Assembly: GCA_009919985.1 (NCBI GenBank)
Contig: RGAX01000002.1
Coordinates: forward strand, 1 to 48,527
Direction: 5' to 3'
From: Opitutaceae bacterium
Lineage (GTDB): Bacteria > Verrucomicrobiota > Verrucomicrobiia > Opitutales > Opitutaceae
DNA: 48,527 bases
Shown: piece after piece, positions 1-8,553 of the stretch
Layout: each line of letters starts with the position of its first letter
Position numbering within the stretch: the stretch's first letter is position 1
Notes under the pieces: generated by a model
Databases searched by the model: none
What the model was told of the DNA's origin: nothing
Seen by the model: the letters and a program-made list of their open reading frames with translations, nothing else
Position numbers and translations under genes: made by a program

Positions 1-482
1 TAGCCGAGGTCGTGTGTGGCGCTACCGCCGACACCGAGCAGAATCGTGGTGACACCGCGAGCGGCGGCGTGGCGAATGAGTTCGCCTGTGCCGAAGGAGG
101 TGGCTCGCCAGGGATCGCGTTGATCGATCGGTACGAGCCCGAGGCCTGAGGCGGCTGCCATTTCGATCACAGCAATAGTGCCGGTCTTTGTGGCGTCCAG
201 GCCGAGGAGTTCGCGGGCGGCTACGGGTATTTTTTCCTGTGCGACCAAGCCGATGGGCGCGATGACAGGGGTGCCCCGCGGACCGGTCACAGTGAATGTT
301 TCCACCGTGCCGTGGGCCGCTTGCGTAAGGATGGCGCAAAATCCTTCGCCGCCGTCGGCGAGCGGACAGACGTCGAATTGCCATTTGGGATGGAGGCCGC
401 GCAGGGTGTCCACCGTGATCGCGCAGGCTTGGGGTGCGGCGAGGGCATCCTTAAATTTGTCGAAAGCGATCAGGGCGCGCAT
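1..482 (-). CDS. garK: Glycerate kinase, partial (C-terminus beyond window edge)
   Basis: The N-terminal 160 residues are visible and the rest lies left of base 1. The protein opens MRALIAFDKFKDALAA. It then carries PLADGGEGF near residue 46 and GVGGSATHDLG at the visible end; these are the three conserved N-terminal blocks of the GarK/GlxK glycerate kinase family. Members phosphorylate D-glycerate with ATP, usually to 2-phosphoglycerate, in the cytosol. The ATG at 482 is chosen because the conserved block starts two residues later and no other start lies just upstream. It is divergent from the TonB receptor gene. Glycerate can come from glyoxylate through tartronate semialdehyde, so a link to the ureide operon 11 kb away is possible but is only inference. 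Confidence 0.88.
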   Translation of the reverse strand, partial: MRALIAFDKFKDALAAPQACAITVDTLRGLHPKWQFDVCPLADGGEGFCAILTQAAHGTVETFTVTGPRGTPVIAPIGLVAQEKIPVAARELLGLDATKTGTIAVIEMAAASGLGLVPIDQRDPWRATSFGTGELIRHAAARGVTTILLGVGGSATHDLG

Positions 483-514
483 GCTCGGCAACAGTGGGGG
501 TGGATAGGGGCTCG

Positions 515-544
515 ACGAAAGCTCTTTTCGGCGAAACGAAAGCT
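515..544. promoter_or_regulatory. Direct 9-bp repeat in the divergent garK/TonB-receptor intergenic region
   Basis: ACGAAAGCT occurs at 515-523 and again at 536-544. The 21-bp offset is two helical turns, so both copies face the same side of the DNA. They lie in the 185-bp gap between the divergent glycerate kinase and TonB-receptor genes, about 125-150 bp before the receptor start. A tandem activator or repressor site is possible. No regulator is identified, and chance cannot be excluded for 9 bp. Confidence 0.25.
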
Positions 545-667
545 TAGTTTGTGCAACTGTGTGCATAAAACAGCGTTTGTGGGGAGCGATGCTTAGTCTT
601 TGGTCATCTTTAACCCTAAAGACGTGCTAAGGCGTAGGCCTTGCCGTCCCTAAACTACACTATAACC

Positions 668-2929
668 ATGTATCTGACCGCACCCTGCCAACCTCTCCAT
701 TATTTTAGCCGCTCCGTCGCCTTTTGCGCGGCTTTGTTCTTAGCCGCCGCGGCGATAGCGCAAACGCCGGTACGTTTGCCGGAGGAAAAAGAAGCGATCG
801 TTTTGCCTGAGTTCAACGTAGCCGGCTCTGACGAAGGCTGGAGCGCGTCGAACACGCTTTCCGGTACTCGCACCAACATGAATCTCCGCGATCTGCCTCG
901 TTCTATGCAGATCGTCACAAGTGAGTTTTTGAACGATATTGGAGCGCTCACGCTCACAGATGCCACGGATTTCATTAGCGGCGTTACCAACGTCGGCAAC
1001 CAAGACCAGACCAACGACGCAAACACTTACCAAGTCCGCGGCTTTCGGCAAAATAAAGTCTACCGCAACGGCCAGCGCGAACCCTTCGCGGGCATGCTCC
1101 ACGACGCCGCCACGGTCGATCGCGTTGAGATTCTCAAAGGCCCGAGCTCGCTCTTGGCGGGCGTCGTCGAGCCCGGCGGCATGATCAACTCCATTTCCAA
1201 AACCCCGCGCACGCGCCAGGAAACTACCGTCAAGGTCCTCGGCGACAAGTGGGGCATGCGCCGCGGCGAGGTCGATACCTCTATTCCGCTTAACAAGCGC
1301 CTCGGCCTTCGCCTCGTCTGGGTGCGTCAGGCCGGCGATACATGGCAGCAATACGCGTTCTCCAACCGCTCCGTCTACTACGGCGCGCTTTCCTACAAGC
1401 TCACCGAAAACACCCGCCTCAACGGTAACCTCGAGTACTTTAACTACGACGCTAATCCTCCTGCCCCGCGCAGCACCGTCGCTTCTTCCTCGCCGCTCAA
1501 CGCCTTCACGTGGCACGGCAACGGCGACATCAACGGCAAGACCCTCAATGGCGTCTACATCCCCTGGAACTTCAATCCCCTTGGGCCGAACAACCGCCGC
1601 CTCGAGCGCATCCTGCGCGTTGGCCAGCAGATCGAACACCGTTTTAACGACACGCTTTCACTCCGCATCAGCGGCAACTACGGCCGCATGCATCGCGACG
1701 ATCTCCGTCTCAGCGGTACCCAAATCAGCACCAAGGTCGTCAACGGGATCACTGTTCCCAGCACCGATGCCCTCTCGTCCACCTATGATCGCGAGACGGT
1801 TAACACCTACACCGCGCAGGGCGACCTCGTTGGTAAATTCAAGTACTTTGGTATCTCGCATCAAGCGATTCTCGGCGCCGAGTACATCGACACCGACGAC
1901 CTCCGCCTTCGCGACAACACCCCTGCGCTCACCGCCTACGTTTTCGGCGCTGATACCCAGCCGGCCTGGGAACAAATGCTCGAGCTCTCACGCTACACGC
2001 TCCCCAATACCCGCCTTCACGCTCATGCCCGCCGCCGCGGCGTTTCGTTTACTAACGTCATCGGCATGTTCAACGATCGCTTGCACTTGATGGCCGGTGT
2101 CCGCCACGACGAAGGCACCATCATCAACCGTAACCCCATCGCCACCGACGCCATTGGCAAATACCAGAAGGTTTACGAAAACGCCAACTCGCCCACCGTC
2201 GGCGCCGTCTACCGCGTGAACGACGCCGTGTCGCTCTTCACTTCCTCGAGCCGCTCCTTCGCGGGCGTGCCCGTGAGCGCTATCGACATGTACGGTAAAC
2301 CCCTCGATCAACAGGTCGGCGGCAAAGGCTACGACGCCGGGATCAAGGCCTCGCTCTTCAAGAACCGTTTTAACATCAACGTCGCTGGCTTCCAAGTCGA
2401 CCAGATCAACGGCACCCGCCAAGTCTCCACCAATGAAATCATCGCCGCGGGCCTCGACCCGCTCGTCGTCACAGGTGCGCGTAGCGTACAAGACGTTTCG
2501 GCCCGTTCCCGCGGCTGGGAGACCGATTTCATGGTCAAGATCCTCGACGGTTATCAAGTCGCCGTCACCTACACCAACCTCCACGCCTTCGTCACCGCCA
2601 ACAAATCCAACCCTGCCTCTGTTGGTGGTCCCGTCTCGCAAGGCCCTGGCCGCGAGTCTTGGAGCGTGTTGCAAAAACTTGAAGTCCCTGGCCGATGGTT
2701 CAAGGGCTTGACCGCCACGCACAGCGTCATCTTCCGCGACAGTCGCCGGCCCACCGTGCAAGGCTACACGCGCCAAGACGCCAGTCTCTCTTATCGCACG
2801 ACGCTGTTTAAGCGGAAGGTCACCTTCAACGTCCGCGAAGCTAATATCACCAACCTCGAATACTGGGAAGGCTTTCAAGCCCGTGGCGCTCCGCGCACGT
2901 ATTCATTCTCCATCAGCACCAAATTTTGA
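668..2929 (+). CDS. TonB-dependent outer membrane receptor (siderophore-receptor type)
   Basis: This 753-residue protein has an N-terminal signal peptide whose hydrophobic core is AALFLAAAAIAQ. A plug domain follows at about residues 60-200, with DLPRSMQIV, VRGF and VDRVEILKGPSSLLAG. The remainder is a long beta-barrel repeat region ending in a terminal phenylalanine (YSFSISTKF), as expected for insertion by the BAM complex. Plug wording and length fit FhuE/FpvA-like TonB-dependent siderophore receptors, which import ligands using TonB-ExbBD energy. There is no N-terminal signalling extension, so FecR-type control is unlikely. The ATG at 668 is preferred over an in-frame TTG at 641, which would put nine extra residues ahead of the signal peptide. 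No ligand can be assigned and no transport operon adjoins it. Confidence 0.9.
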   Translation: MYLTAPCQPLHYFSRSVAFCAALFLAAAAIAQTPVRLPEEKEAIVLPEFNVAGSDEGWSASNTLSGTRTNMNLRDLPRSMQIVTSEFLNDIGALTLTDATDFISGVTNVGNQDQTNDANTYQVRGFRQNKVYRNGQREPFAGMLHDAATVDRVEILKGPSSLLAGVVEPGGMINSISKTPRTRQETTVKVLGDKWGMRRGEVDTSIPLNKRLGLRLVWVRQAGDTWQQYAFSNRSVYYGALSYKLTENTRLNGNLEYFNYDANPPAPRSTVASSSPLNAFTWHGNGDINGKTLNGVYIPWNFNPLGPNNRRLERILRVGQQIEHRFNDTLSLRISGNYGRMHRDDLRLSGTQISTKVVNGITVPSTDALSSTYDRETVNTYTAQGDLVGKFKYFGISHQAILGAEYIDTDDLRLRDNTPALTAYVFGADTQPAWEQMLELSRYTLPNTRLHAHARRRGVSFTNVIGMFNDRLHLMAGVRHDEGTIINRNPIATDAIGKYQKVYENANSPTVGAVYRVNDAVSLFTSSSRSFAGVPVSAIDMYGKPLDQQVGGKGYDAGIKASLFKNRFNINVAGFQVDQINGTRQVSTNEIIAAGLDPLVVTGARSVQDVSARSRGWETDFMVKILDGYQVAVTYTNLHAFVTANKSNPASVGGPVSQGPGRESWSVLQKLEVPGRWFKGLTATHSVIFRDSRRPTVQGYTRQDASLSYRTTLFKRKVTFNVREANITNLEYWEGFQARGAPRTYSFSISTKF

Positions 2930-2960
2930 TTCGGGTTGACGGCGGGCGCAGAATTTTTGG

Positions 2961-3002
2961 GGCAATGACCGAATCGGCCATTGCCTCAGCTTTGGCTTTT
3001 TT
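2961..3002 (+). terminator. Probable rho-independent terminator of the TonB-receptor gene
   Basis: An 11-bp stem with one mismatch is formed by GGCAATGACCG and CGGCCATTGCC around an AAT loop (2961-2985). It lies 31 bases after the receptor stop. A T6 tract occurs at 2997-3002. The T tract is about 12 bases from the stem, further than in an ideal terminator, so the call is moderate. Confidence 0.5.
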
Positions 3003-3018
3003 GGAATAAATTATCTCC

Positions 3019-4344
3019 ATGTCGCTTCTGCCTCTTTTTGACGTGTCTTTGATTGCGCGTGCCACCCGGCCAGCGCTTGAGTGTGAAAGTGCCACTGGCG
3101 TCGTCACGGCGTACACGTTTGGTGACTTGGAAACCCGCAGTAATCGCCTCGCGAAACTGCTGCGGGCGCGCGGATTAAAGACCGGCGACCGCATCGCGTT
3201 TTTTCTGCAAAATCGCATAAGCGAAGTTGCCGTCTGGGACGTCGCCGCGCTTACCGCCGAAGCCGCCGCGCAACCCGCGACGCGCATCGCCGTGCCCGCC
3301 GATGCCGACACGCCGATGTCGCTCATCTACACCTCGGGCACGACCGGCGCCTCTAAAGGTGCCGTCCTCACGCAGGGCAATTTCGCGACCAACGCCCTCA
3401 CGCTCGTCACCGCTTGGCACATCACCAGAGCCGACCGTTATTTGGCAACGTTGCCACTGTTTCACGTGCACGGCTTGGCAAACGGCCTGCACTGTTGGCT
3501 CTTCAGCGGTTGCCACCTGCGGTTGCTCGAGCGTTTCGAACACGCCAAGGCCGCGCAGTGGTTTGAAGACTATAAGCCCACGCTCTTCTTTGGCGTGCCC
3601 GCGATGTTCATCCGCTTGCTCGAACTTCCCGCCGACCTCGCGCGCAAGATCGGCGCGCGGTTGCGGCTCGCCGTTTCTGGTTCCGCGCCATTGCCGGCGG
3701 AGGTGCACGAAAAATTTCGTCAACTTTACGGCTCCGTTATTCTCGAGCGCTACGGCATGACCGAAACGTTGATGAACGTCGGCAACCCTTACGCCGGCGA
3801 ACGCCGCCCGGGCACGGTCGGTCTACCGCTCGCGCACGTCGCGCTTAAAATTTGCGACGAAGTCAACGCGCCTGTGGCCGACGGCACAGCGGGCGAGGTC
3901 TGGGTGAAAGGCCCGAACGTCTGCTCCGGTTATTGGCGCCGCCCTGAGGCGACGGCCGCGGCTTGGACCGACGGTTGGTTTCGCACCGGTGACATCGGCG
4001 TGCGCGCGCCCGACGGTTATATCACGCTGCAAGGTCGGCGCAGCGATCTGATTATTTCCGGCGGGTTCAATATCTACCCGCGCGAGATCGAGGAACTGAT
4101 TCTCGAGCAACCGGGCGTGCGCGAGGCGACGGTTGTCGGCCAGCCCGATCCTGTGCGGGGCGAAGTGCCCGTAGCTTATCTCGCGGTGGATGCGGAGAAA
4201 TTTAACGAAGCCGCGACCGTGGCGCTCCTGCGCTCGCAACTCGCGTCGTTTAAACAGCCCAAGGCGTTCGTGCGTGTGGATTCGCTCCCGCGCACCGCGC
4301 TTGGCAAGGTGCAGAAACGCCTGCTACCACCTTGGCAGGGTTGA
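3019..4344 (+). CDS. AMP-forming acyl-CoA ligase, malonyl-CoA synthetase-like, internally shortened
   Basis: This 441-residue ANL-superfamily protein carries the P-loop-like motif SLIYTSGTTGASKGA (about residue 100). It also has LPLFHVHGLANG, the adenylate-binding ERYGMTET, the GWFRTGDIG hinge block, and the C-terminal catalytic lysine region PRTALGKVQK. Relatives such as MatB activate small dicarboxylic or other acids through an acyl-AMP to acyl-CoA. Relatives are about 500 residues. Here the text runs from DRIAFFLQNRISE almost directly into VAVWDVAALTAEAA, so roughly 50-60 residues of the N-terminal subdomain that normally lie between them are missing in frame. Nucleotide-binding motifs remain, but folding or activity may be compromised. 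It stands alone between the receptor and an SGNH hydrolase. The substrate is inferred only. Confidence 0.82.
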   Translation: MSLLPLFDVSLIARATRPALECESATGVVTAYTFGDLETRSNRLAKLLRARGLKTGDRIAFFLQNRISEVAVWDVAALTAEAAAQPATRIAVPADADTPMSLIYTSGTTGASKGAVLTQGNFATNALTLVTAWHITRADRYLATLPLFHVHGLANGLHCWLFSGCHLRLLERFEHAKAAQWFEDYKPTLFFGVPAMFIRLLELPADLARKIGARLRLAVSGSAPLPAEVHEKFRQLYGSVILERYGMTETLMNVGNPYAGERRPGTVGLPLAHVALKICDEVNAPVADGTAGEVWVKGPNVCSGYWRRPEATAAAWTDGWFRTGDIGVRAPDGYITLQGRRSDLIISGGFNIYPREIEELILEQPGVREATVVGQPDPVRGEVPVAYLAVDAEKFNEAATVALLRSQLASFKQPKAFVRVDSLPRTALGKVQKRLLPPWQG

Positions 4345-4411
4345 AAATTTAGTCATCGAACACTTTCATCTTAGGCATCGGTATTCTCTGATAGGCTCGC
4401 TTTTTTATCTT

Positions 4412-5173
4412 ATGAAAAAACCCCTCTCCCGTTTTTCGTTGATCGCCGTCCTGCTGCTGTGGGCCTTGCCGGTATCGGTGCTGGCGGCAGAGAAAAAATC
4501 TTCCGACGATGACTCGGCTGCGCGCTGGAAGAAATACGAGCCCGAGTTCGTGGCCTTTGCTGAAGCAGATCGAGCAAGCCCCCAAGCGCAGGGTAAAATC
4601 CTTTTCGTGGGTAGCAGTATTTTTCGCAAGTGGACGACGGTAGCCGAGCAGATGGCACCGTTGCCGGTTTTGAACCGCGCATTTGGCGGCTCGCGCACGC
4701 CGGATCAACTCGCACGTTTCGCACAGGTCGTCACGCCCTACGCGCCGAAAGTCATCGTGTATTATTGCGGTAGCAACGACCTCAAGGCCGGCGCCGTGGT
4801 CGAGGATCCTGCGGCGATTTTCAGTCGGTTTCGCGAATTTTCTGAGCGTGTACGCGCGGCGCAGCCGGCGACGCGTATTATTTTTGTGTCCAGCACACGT
4901 TCGCCGGATCGCGTCGAGCGCTGGGAACAGGTCGACCACTACAATGCGCTTGTGCGGGCCTATTGCGCCGCGACGCCTCATCACACCTTCGTGGACGTGA
5001 ATCCTGCCCTTGTGGATCGCGACGGTCACCCGCGGCTCGATTTATACGTTGCGGATAAACTTCATTTTCACCCGCCTGCCTACGTCGAGTTCACGCGCAT
5101 CATCAAACCGGTGCTCACGCGCGTTTGGGCCGAGGTCCAAGTAGAAACGGCGGCCAAAGGCTCAGCGCGCTAA
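4412..5173 (+). CDS. Secreted SGNH/GDSL-family hydrolase
   Basis: This 253-residue protein begins with a signal peptide (MKKPLSRFSLIAVLLLWALP, cut near AA-EKK). The SGNH blocks follow in order: nucleophile block LFVGSSIFRKW (Ser about 69), block II NRAFGGSRTPDQL, block III YYCGSNDLKAG, and block V DKLHFHPPAY with the Asp and His of the triad. Family members are esterases, lipases or carbohydrate acetylesterases acting outside the cytoplasm; the substrate is unknown. The ATG at 4412 is chosen because it directly precedes the signal peptide. The reading frame stays open further upstream inside the ligase gene, but that extension is not plausible protein. Its stop codon overlaps the stop of the convergent LacI gene in the tetranucleotide CTAA at 5170-5173. 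Confidence 0.87.
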   Translation: MKKPLSRFSLIAVLLLWALPVSVLAAEKKSSDDDSAARWKKYEPEFVAFAEADRASPQAQGKILFVGSSIFRKWTTVAEQMAPLPVLNRAFGGSRTPDQLARFAQVVTPYAPKVIVYYCGSNDLKAGAVVEDPAAIFSRFREFSERVRAAQPATRIIFVSSTRSPDRVERWEQVDHYNALVRAYCAATPHHTFVDVNPALVDRDGHPRLDLYVADKLHFHPPAYVEFTRIIKPVLTRVWAEVQVETAAKGSAR

Positions 5174-6222
5174 CGCTTGCGCGGGCGGGTCTGAGCTTTC
5201 GGGCGCAGGCTGCGGCCGTTGATCCACGTGCCATCCGAGAGCACGACGGAAGGTTTCTCAGGTAGGCCGCGCTCGTTGCGCTGCAACATGCCGATGAGTA
5301 AATCCACCGCGTTGCCGCCAACGTGCGCGTAATCTTGATCGATGCCAGCGATGCCACGATCTCCGGCGCGACGGTCGAGACTGACGACGCCCACGTCTTG
5401 AGGAACGCGTTTACCCAACCGCGCGAGCCAGCGCGGGACTTCGGCCAAGTTTACGCCTAGGATGATCTCAGGTTTATGGGTGTTAAACCAAACTGTGAAA
5501 TCGGCTTCGTTCCAATGATCGAGTAGCAGCGGTGGCACGCGGTCAGCGGCGGGTTGTGCGGCTTGATCGAGCAGTGCGGCGCCCACCCAGCGTTTGCCGA
5601 CTTTTTCAGCGACGCGTTCCTGCAGCACCAGTCCAAGTCGCCGATGGCCACGGCTACGACATTCTTTAACAGCGAGGATGAAACCCGAGAAGTGGTTGTG
5701 CGCTACGCGGCAAATGGGGACTTGGTTGAGTGAGTAACCGACCGCGACTGTGCAAAATTGGCTCCAATCTAATTCGATCGAATCTTGGATCGAGTGCAGT
5801 GGTGCAACGAGAAGACCTTGAACACCTCGGTGTTGGAGAATTTCGGTGATGCGGCGCGGTGTGAGTTGGGGGTCTTCAAGATTGAATTCCTCAAGGTGGT
5901 AGCCTTGCGCTAGCGCTCGTGCTCGTGCGCCAGCGAGGAGTTGTCCGTAATTTCGGCCAAACCAGGCGGTGCGGTCAGTGGGATGTTTTTTTAGAAAACC
6001 AAGCGTGGCTTTGTACGTGTGACCACTGCGGGATCGGCGGGCCGTCATGAGCGCAGCGATAAGAGGATTGGAACGGTAACCGAGTTCCTGGGCGGCGCGA
6101 CGAATGGTGACGCGTTGAGTCTCGGTGATGCGCGGATCGTTGCGCAATGCGCGCGAAACAGTCGAGGCGTGCACGCCCGCGCGCTGGGCGATGTCGCGCA
6201 TCGTGCTGGGCGGTTGGGGCAT
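5170..6222 (-). CDS. LacI-family transcriptional regulator
   Basis: This 350-residue protein has the LacI helix-turn-helix and hinge at its N-terminus (MRDIAQRAGVHASTVSRALR). A periplasmic-binding-protein-like effector domain follows from about residue 70 to the end. LacI regulators bind palindromic operators as dimers and usually respond to sugars or related small molecules. The neighbours, a secreted hydrolase and the DUF1653/cupredoxin/DUF1080 group, suggest a role in polysaccharide or glycoside use, but no operator was recognised and the effector is unknown. The ATG at 6222 lies seven residues before the helix-turn-helix, which is normal for the family. The C-terminus is basic (RPKAQTRPRKR). 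Confidence 0.9.
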   Translation of the reverse strand: MPQPPSTMRDIAQRAGVHASTVSRALRNDPRITETQRVTIRRAAQELGYRSNPLIAALMTARRSRSGHTYKATLGFLKKHPTDRTAWFGRNYGQLLAGARARALAQGYHLEEFNLEDPQLTPRRITEILQHRGVQGLLVAPLHSIQDSIELDWSQFCTVAVGYSLNQVPICRVAHNHFSGFILAVKECRSRGHRRLGLVLQERVAEKVGKRWVGAALLDQAAQPAADRVPPLLLDHWNEADFTVWFNTHKPEIILGVNLAEVPRWLARLGKRVPQDVGVVSLDRRAGDRGIAGIDQDYAHVGGNAVDLLIGMLQRNERGLPEKPSVVLSDGTWINGRSLRPKAQTRPRKR

Positions 6223-6259
6223 AATAAAAAATAAAATCTCGAACTCAGCCGGTCGGAAT

Positions 6260-6508
6260 TCAGGCCGGGCCGACGTACGCGAAGCGCGGCGTCACCGTGC
6301 CATCCGCCAGCGTGACGGTGGAGATGAACATCTCCTGCGGCCGCACCCAAAGACCGCCGTCGCCATAGAGCATTTTATAAACGACGAGGACCTCCTGCGT
6401 CTCCGAATGGCGGGCAAGCCCGAGGACTTGGTAAGCGTTGCCCTTATAATGACGGTAGCTCCCCGCTCGGGGTTCTGCGGGGAGCGGAGCGAGGGGCGCG
6501 TCGTCCAT
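6260..6508 (-). CDS. DUF1653 family protein
   Basis: This 82-residue cytosolic protein has the DUF1653 core, with GSYRHYKGNAYQVLG, ARHSETQEVLVVYKMLYG and GGLWVRPQEMF in family order. The family is widespread, small and of unknown biochemical function. The gene starts 14 bases after the stop of the upstream beta-propeller/cupredoxin gene on the same strand, so it may be the last gene of the transcript from 10386. The LacI gene follows 37 bases further on. Nothing in the sequence explains why it sits in this group. Confidence 0.85.
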   Translation of the reverse strand: MDDAPLAPLPAEPRAGSYRHYKGNAYQVLGLARHSETQEVLVVYKMLYGDGGLWVRPQEMFISTVTLADGTVTPRFAYVGPA

Positions 6509-6522
6509 GGATATTTTTAAAC

Positions 6523-8544
6523 TTACTTCGCAGTGACGCGCAGGATGCCCTTCATCAGCGTCGAGTGGCCGGGGAAACTGCAGATAAAATCATAGTCGCC
6601 CGGCGTAGTCGGGGCGATGAAGTAGATCGTGTCGCTGGTCTCCGGTTGCGTGAGCGCGGTGTGGACAAGTACATCGGGGCTGTCGGGCACGTAGTTTTTC
6701 GCCGTGCCTTCGACGCCGAGCGCGAGCGCGGCGGTACCGACGTCCTGGCCCTTGCCGGGGGCGCAGAGGACGAAGTTGTGGAGCATGTCATCCGTATTGC
6801 GGAAGATGAGGCGGATGCGCGTGCCGGCTTCGGTCGTGAGTAGAGTTTGGTCGAATTTTAGGCCGGGCTGGGTGCCGAGAAGGAACGCCTGATCGCCTTC
6901 GTTGTTGGGCCAATCGGTGGGTTGTTTGATCGGGTGTTTCGCACTGTGCGCGTTGGCGCTGGCGGGTAGCGCGCCAGCGCAGAGCTCGGCGGCGTTGGGC
7001 GCGATGGGGATTATGCGGTCGCCGGCGGGCAGACGATTGAGGGTGTAATAGGCGACCGGGTGGAGCACCGCGGAGCCCCCGGTCGCGGCGCGTACGCCGC
7101 TGGCTTTGACTTCGTGGATGAAGCCTTCGCGCAAGCATTGCGCGGCGAGGCGCACGCTCAGGCCATCGGGTGCGACGACGATTTTTTGAATCGGGCAGAC
7201 CATGCGGTTAACCGGCGCGGCGCCATAGGCGGTGTGGTAGTTGTACGTGAAACCGGCAAGGGAGTAGCTCGTGAAATTTTCGGCGGTGGCGCGGTCCACA
7301 GGCTGAGTAAACTTGAGGAGAAAACCGTCGGGCTGCGCTTTGATTTCTTTGATTTCAAACGGCGTCTGGCCGGTCCAAGTGACGCGCTCAATGCCGTATT
7401 GTTTCGGGCCAACGGAGCCCCAGCCACGCGCGCTTTCGCCGACGAACATCGTGGCGTTTTCGCCGATCGCCATGCGGAGGATGCCGCTGTCGAAGCCCTC
7501 TCGAAACGAGTACGCAGCGCCTTGCCAGACACCTGCGACTTTCTCGAGTGAGACGCGCATGAGTTTACTCTGACCTTGGTCGCCGACGTAAAATTGGCCG
7601 GCGAACGGTCCAAATTTTCCGCCGCTGAGATCCTCGATCATACCGGAGTTGGAGATGCCAAGAATCGTGTGGGGCAACCAGACCGCGGGCGGCTTTAGGC
7701 CGAGGAGATTTTGGGCGACTACGTGCATGGGTTGCTCGAAGTCGGAGATGTCTTCCGGGCGGATTTTTACGCTGGAACCGGGGAGTTTGCTCCAAGCAAG
7801 ACCGGCGGGATGGCCGAGGAAATCACCAGATTCAATGTGCGTGATTTTGCCCGAGCCGACCCATTCGCCCTGATTGTCGGTGGTGAACCAGGCGCCTTGG
7901 GAGCTCACGGTGAAACCGGCTGGGGAGCGCAGGCCGCTCGCAATCGGAGTGAGTTGGCCGTCGGGCGTGATCTCTATCATCCAGCCGCGCCAAGGCACGG
8001 GAGCTTGGGTGGAGCCACCGAAGGCAACGTTGAGCGTGATGCGGAGGTTGCCGTTGGGCGCGAGTACGGGGCCGAAGGCATATTCGTGATAGCTACCGGA
8101 AATGGGCAACTTAGCCACGGTTTCAAAAACATCGGCGCGGCCGTCGCCGTCGCTATCAACGAGACGAGTGAGTTCTTGGCGTTGCGCGACGTAGTAACCG
8201 CCGGACGGGGCGGCGATGATGCCAAGAGGTTCGTGCAGGCCTTGCGCGAAGAGCGTGTAGCGGGGCTTCGGATCGGCGGCGTAGGCGCCGTCGATCCACC
8301 AGACTTCGCCGCGGCGTGTGGTCACGAGGAGACGTTGGCCGGCGACCGGTAAAATGCCGCTGACTTCGAGCACGATGCCTTCAGGTATGGGCAACGGCGT
8401 GCGTTGCCAGATGCGATTTTCAGCGGCGACGAGAGCTTCGGTGGGTTTCGCAAAACGCTCGAGGGCGGAGGGGTTGTTGGTCTGCGCGCGGGATACGAGG
8501 GTAACGGCGAAGACGGCGGCAAGTAAAAGAGAGAGGCGCTTCAT
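6523..8544 (-). CDS. Secreted beta-propeller dehydrogenase-like protein with C-terminal type-1 copper (cupredoxin) domain
   Basis: This 673-residue protein has a signal peptide (LLLAAVFAVTLVSRA). Residues about 50-390 form a beta-propeller of the soluble glucose dehydrogenase/PVC-type dehydrogenase kind, with LVDSDGDGRADVFE and YVGDQGQSKLMRV. A short linker domain follows. Residues about 565-673 form an azurin/auracyanin-like cupredoxin, with RNTDDMLHNF and FICSFPGHSTLMKG. The predicted copper ligands are His589, Cys655, His660 and Met664, so the type-1 site is complete. No CXXCH haem motif is present. An extracytoplasmic redox enzyme with a built-in copper electron carrier is plausible, but the substrate is unknown. 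It starts 9 bases after the DUF1080-PA14 gene and is probably co-transcribed with it. Confidence 0.82.
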   Translation of the reverse strand: MKRLSLLLAAVFAVTLVSRAQTNNPSALERFAKPTEALVAAENRIWQRTPLPIPEGIVLEVSGILPVAGQRLLVTTRRGEVWWIDGAYAADPKPRYTLFAQGLHEPLGIIAAPSGGYYVAQRQELTRLVDSDGDGRADVFETVAKLPISGSYHEYAFGPVLAPNGNLRITLNVAFGGSTQAPVPWRGWMIEITPDGQLTPIASGLRSPAGFTVSSQGAWFTTDNQGEWVGSGKITHIESGDFLGHPAGLAWSKLPGSSVKIRPEDISDFEQPMHVVAQNLLGLKPPAVWLPHTILGISNSGMIEDLSGGKFGPFAGQFYVGDQGQSKLMRVSLEKVAGVWQGAAYSFREGFDSGILRMAIGENATMFVGESARGWGSVGPKQYGIERVTWTGQTPFEIKEIKAQPDGFLLKFTQPVDRATAENFTSYSLAGFTYNYHTAYGAAPVNRMVCPIQKIVVAPDGLSVRLAAQCLREGFIHEVKASGVRAATGGSAVLHPVAYYTLNRLPAGDRIIPIAPNAAELCAGALPASANAHSAKHPIKQPTDWPNNEGDQAFLLGTQPGLKFDQTLLTTEAGTRIRLIFRNTDDMLHNFVLCAPGKGQDVGTAALALGVEGTAKNYVPDSPDVLVHTALTQPETSDTIYFIAPTTPGDYDFICSFPGHSTLMKGILRVTAK

Positions 8545-8553
8545 GGGAGGGGA

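Noticed and set aside
740..1639. A 299-residue open frame antisense to the TonB receptor
   Set aside because: It has no recognisable motif and lies fully inside a receptor gene with plug and barrel signatures; GC-driven antisense frames of this kind are common throughout the window.
668..2929. TonB receptor as an importer for the purine pathway
   Set aside because: It is 9 kb from the purine operon with unrelated genes between, and its plug resembles siderophore receptors.
4190..4411. Possible longer start for the SGNH hydrolase
   Set aside because: The extension lies mostly in the ligase gene in another frame and would bury the signal peptide.
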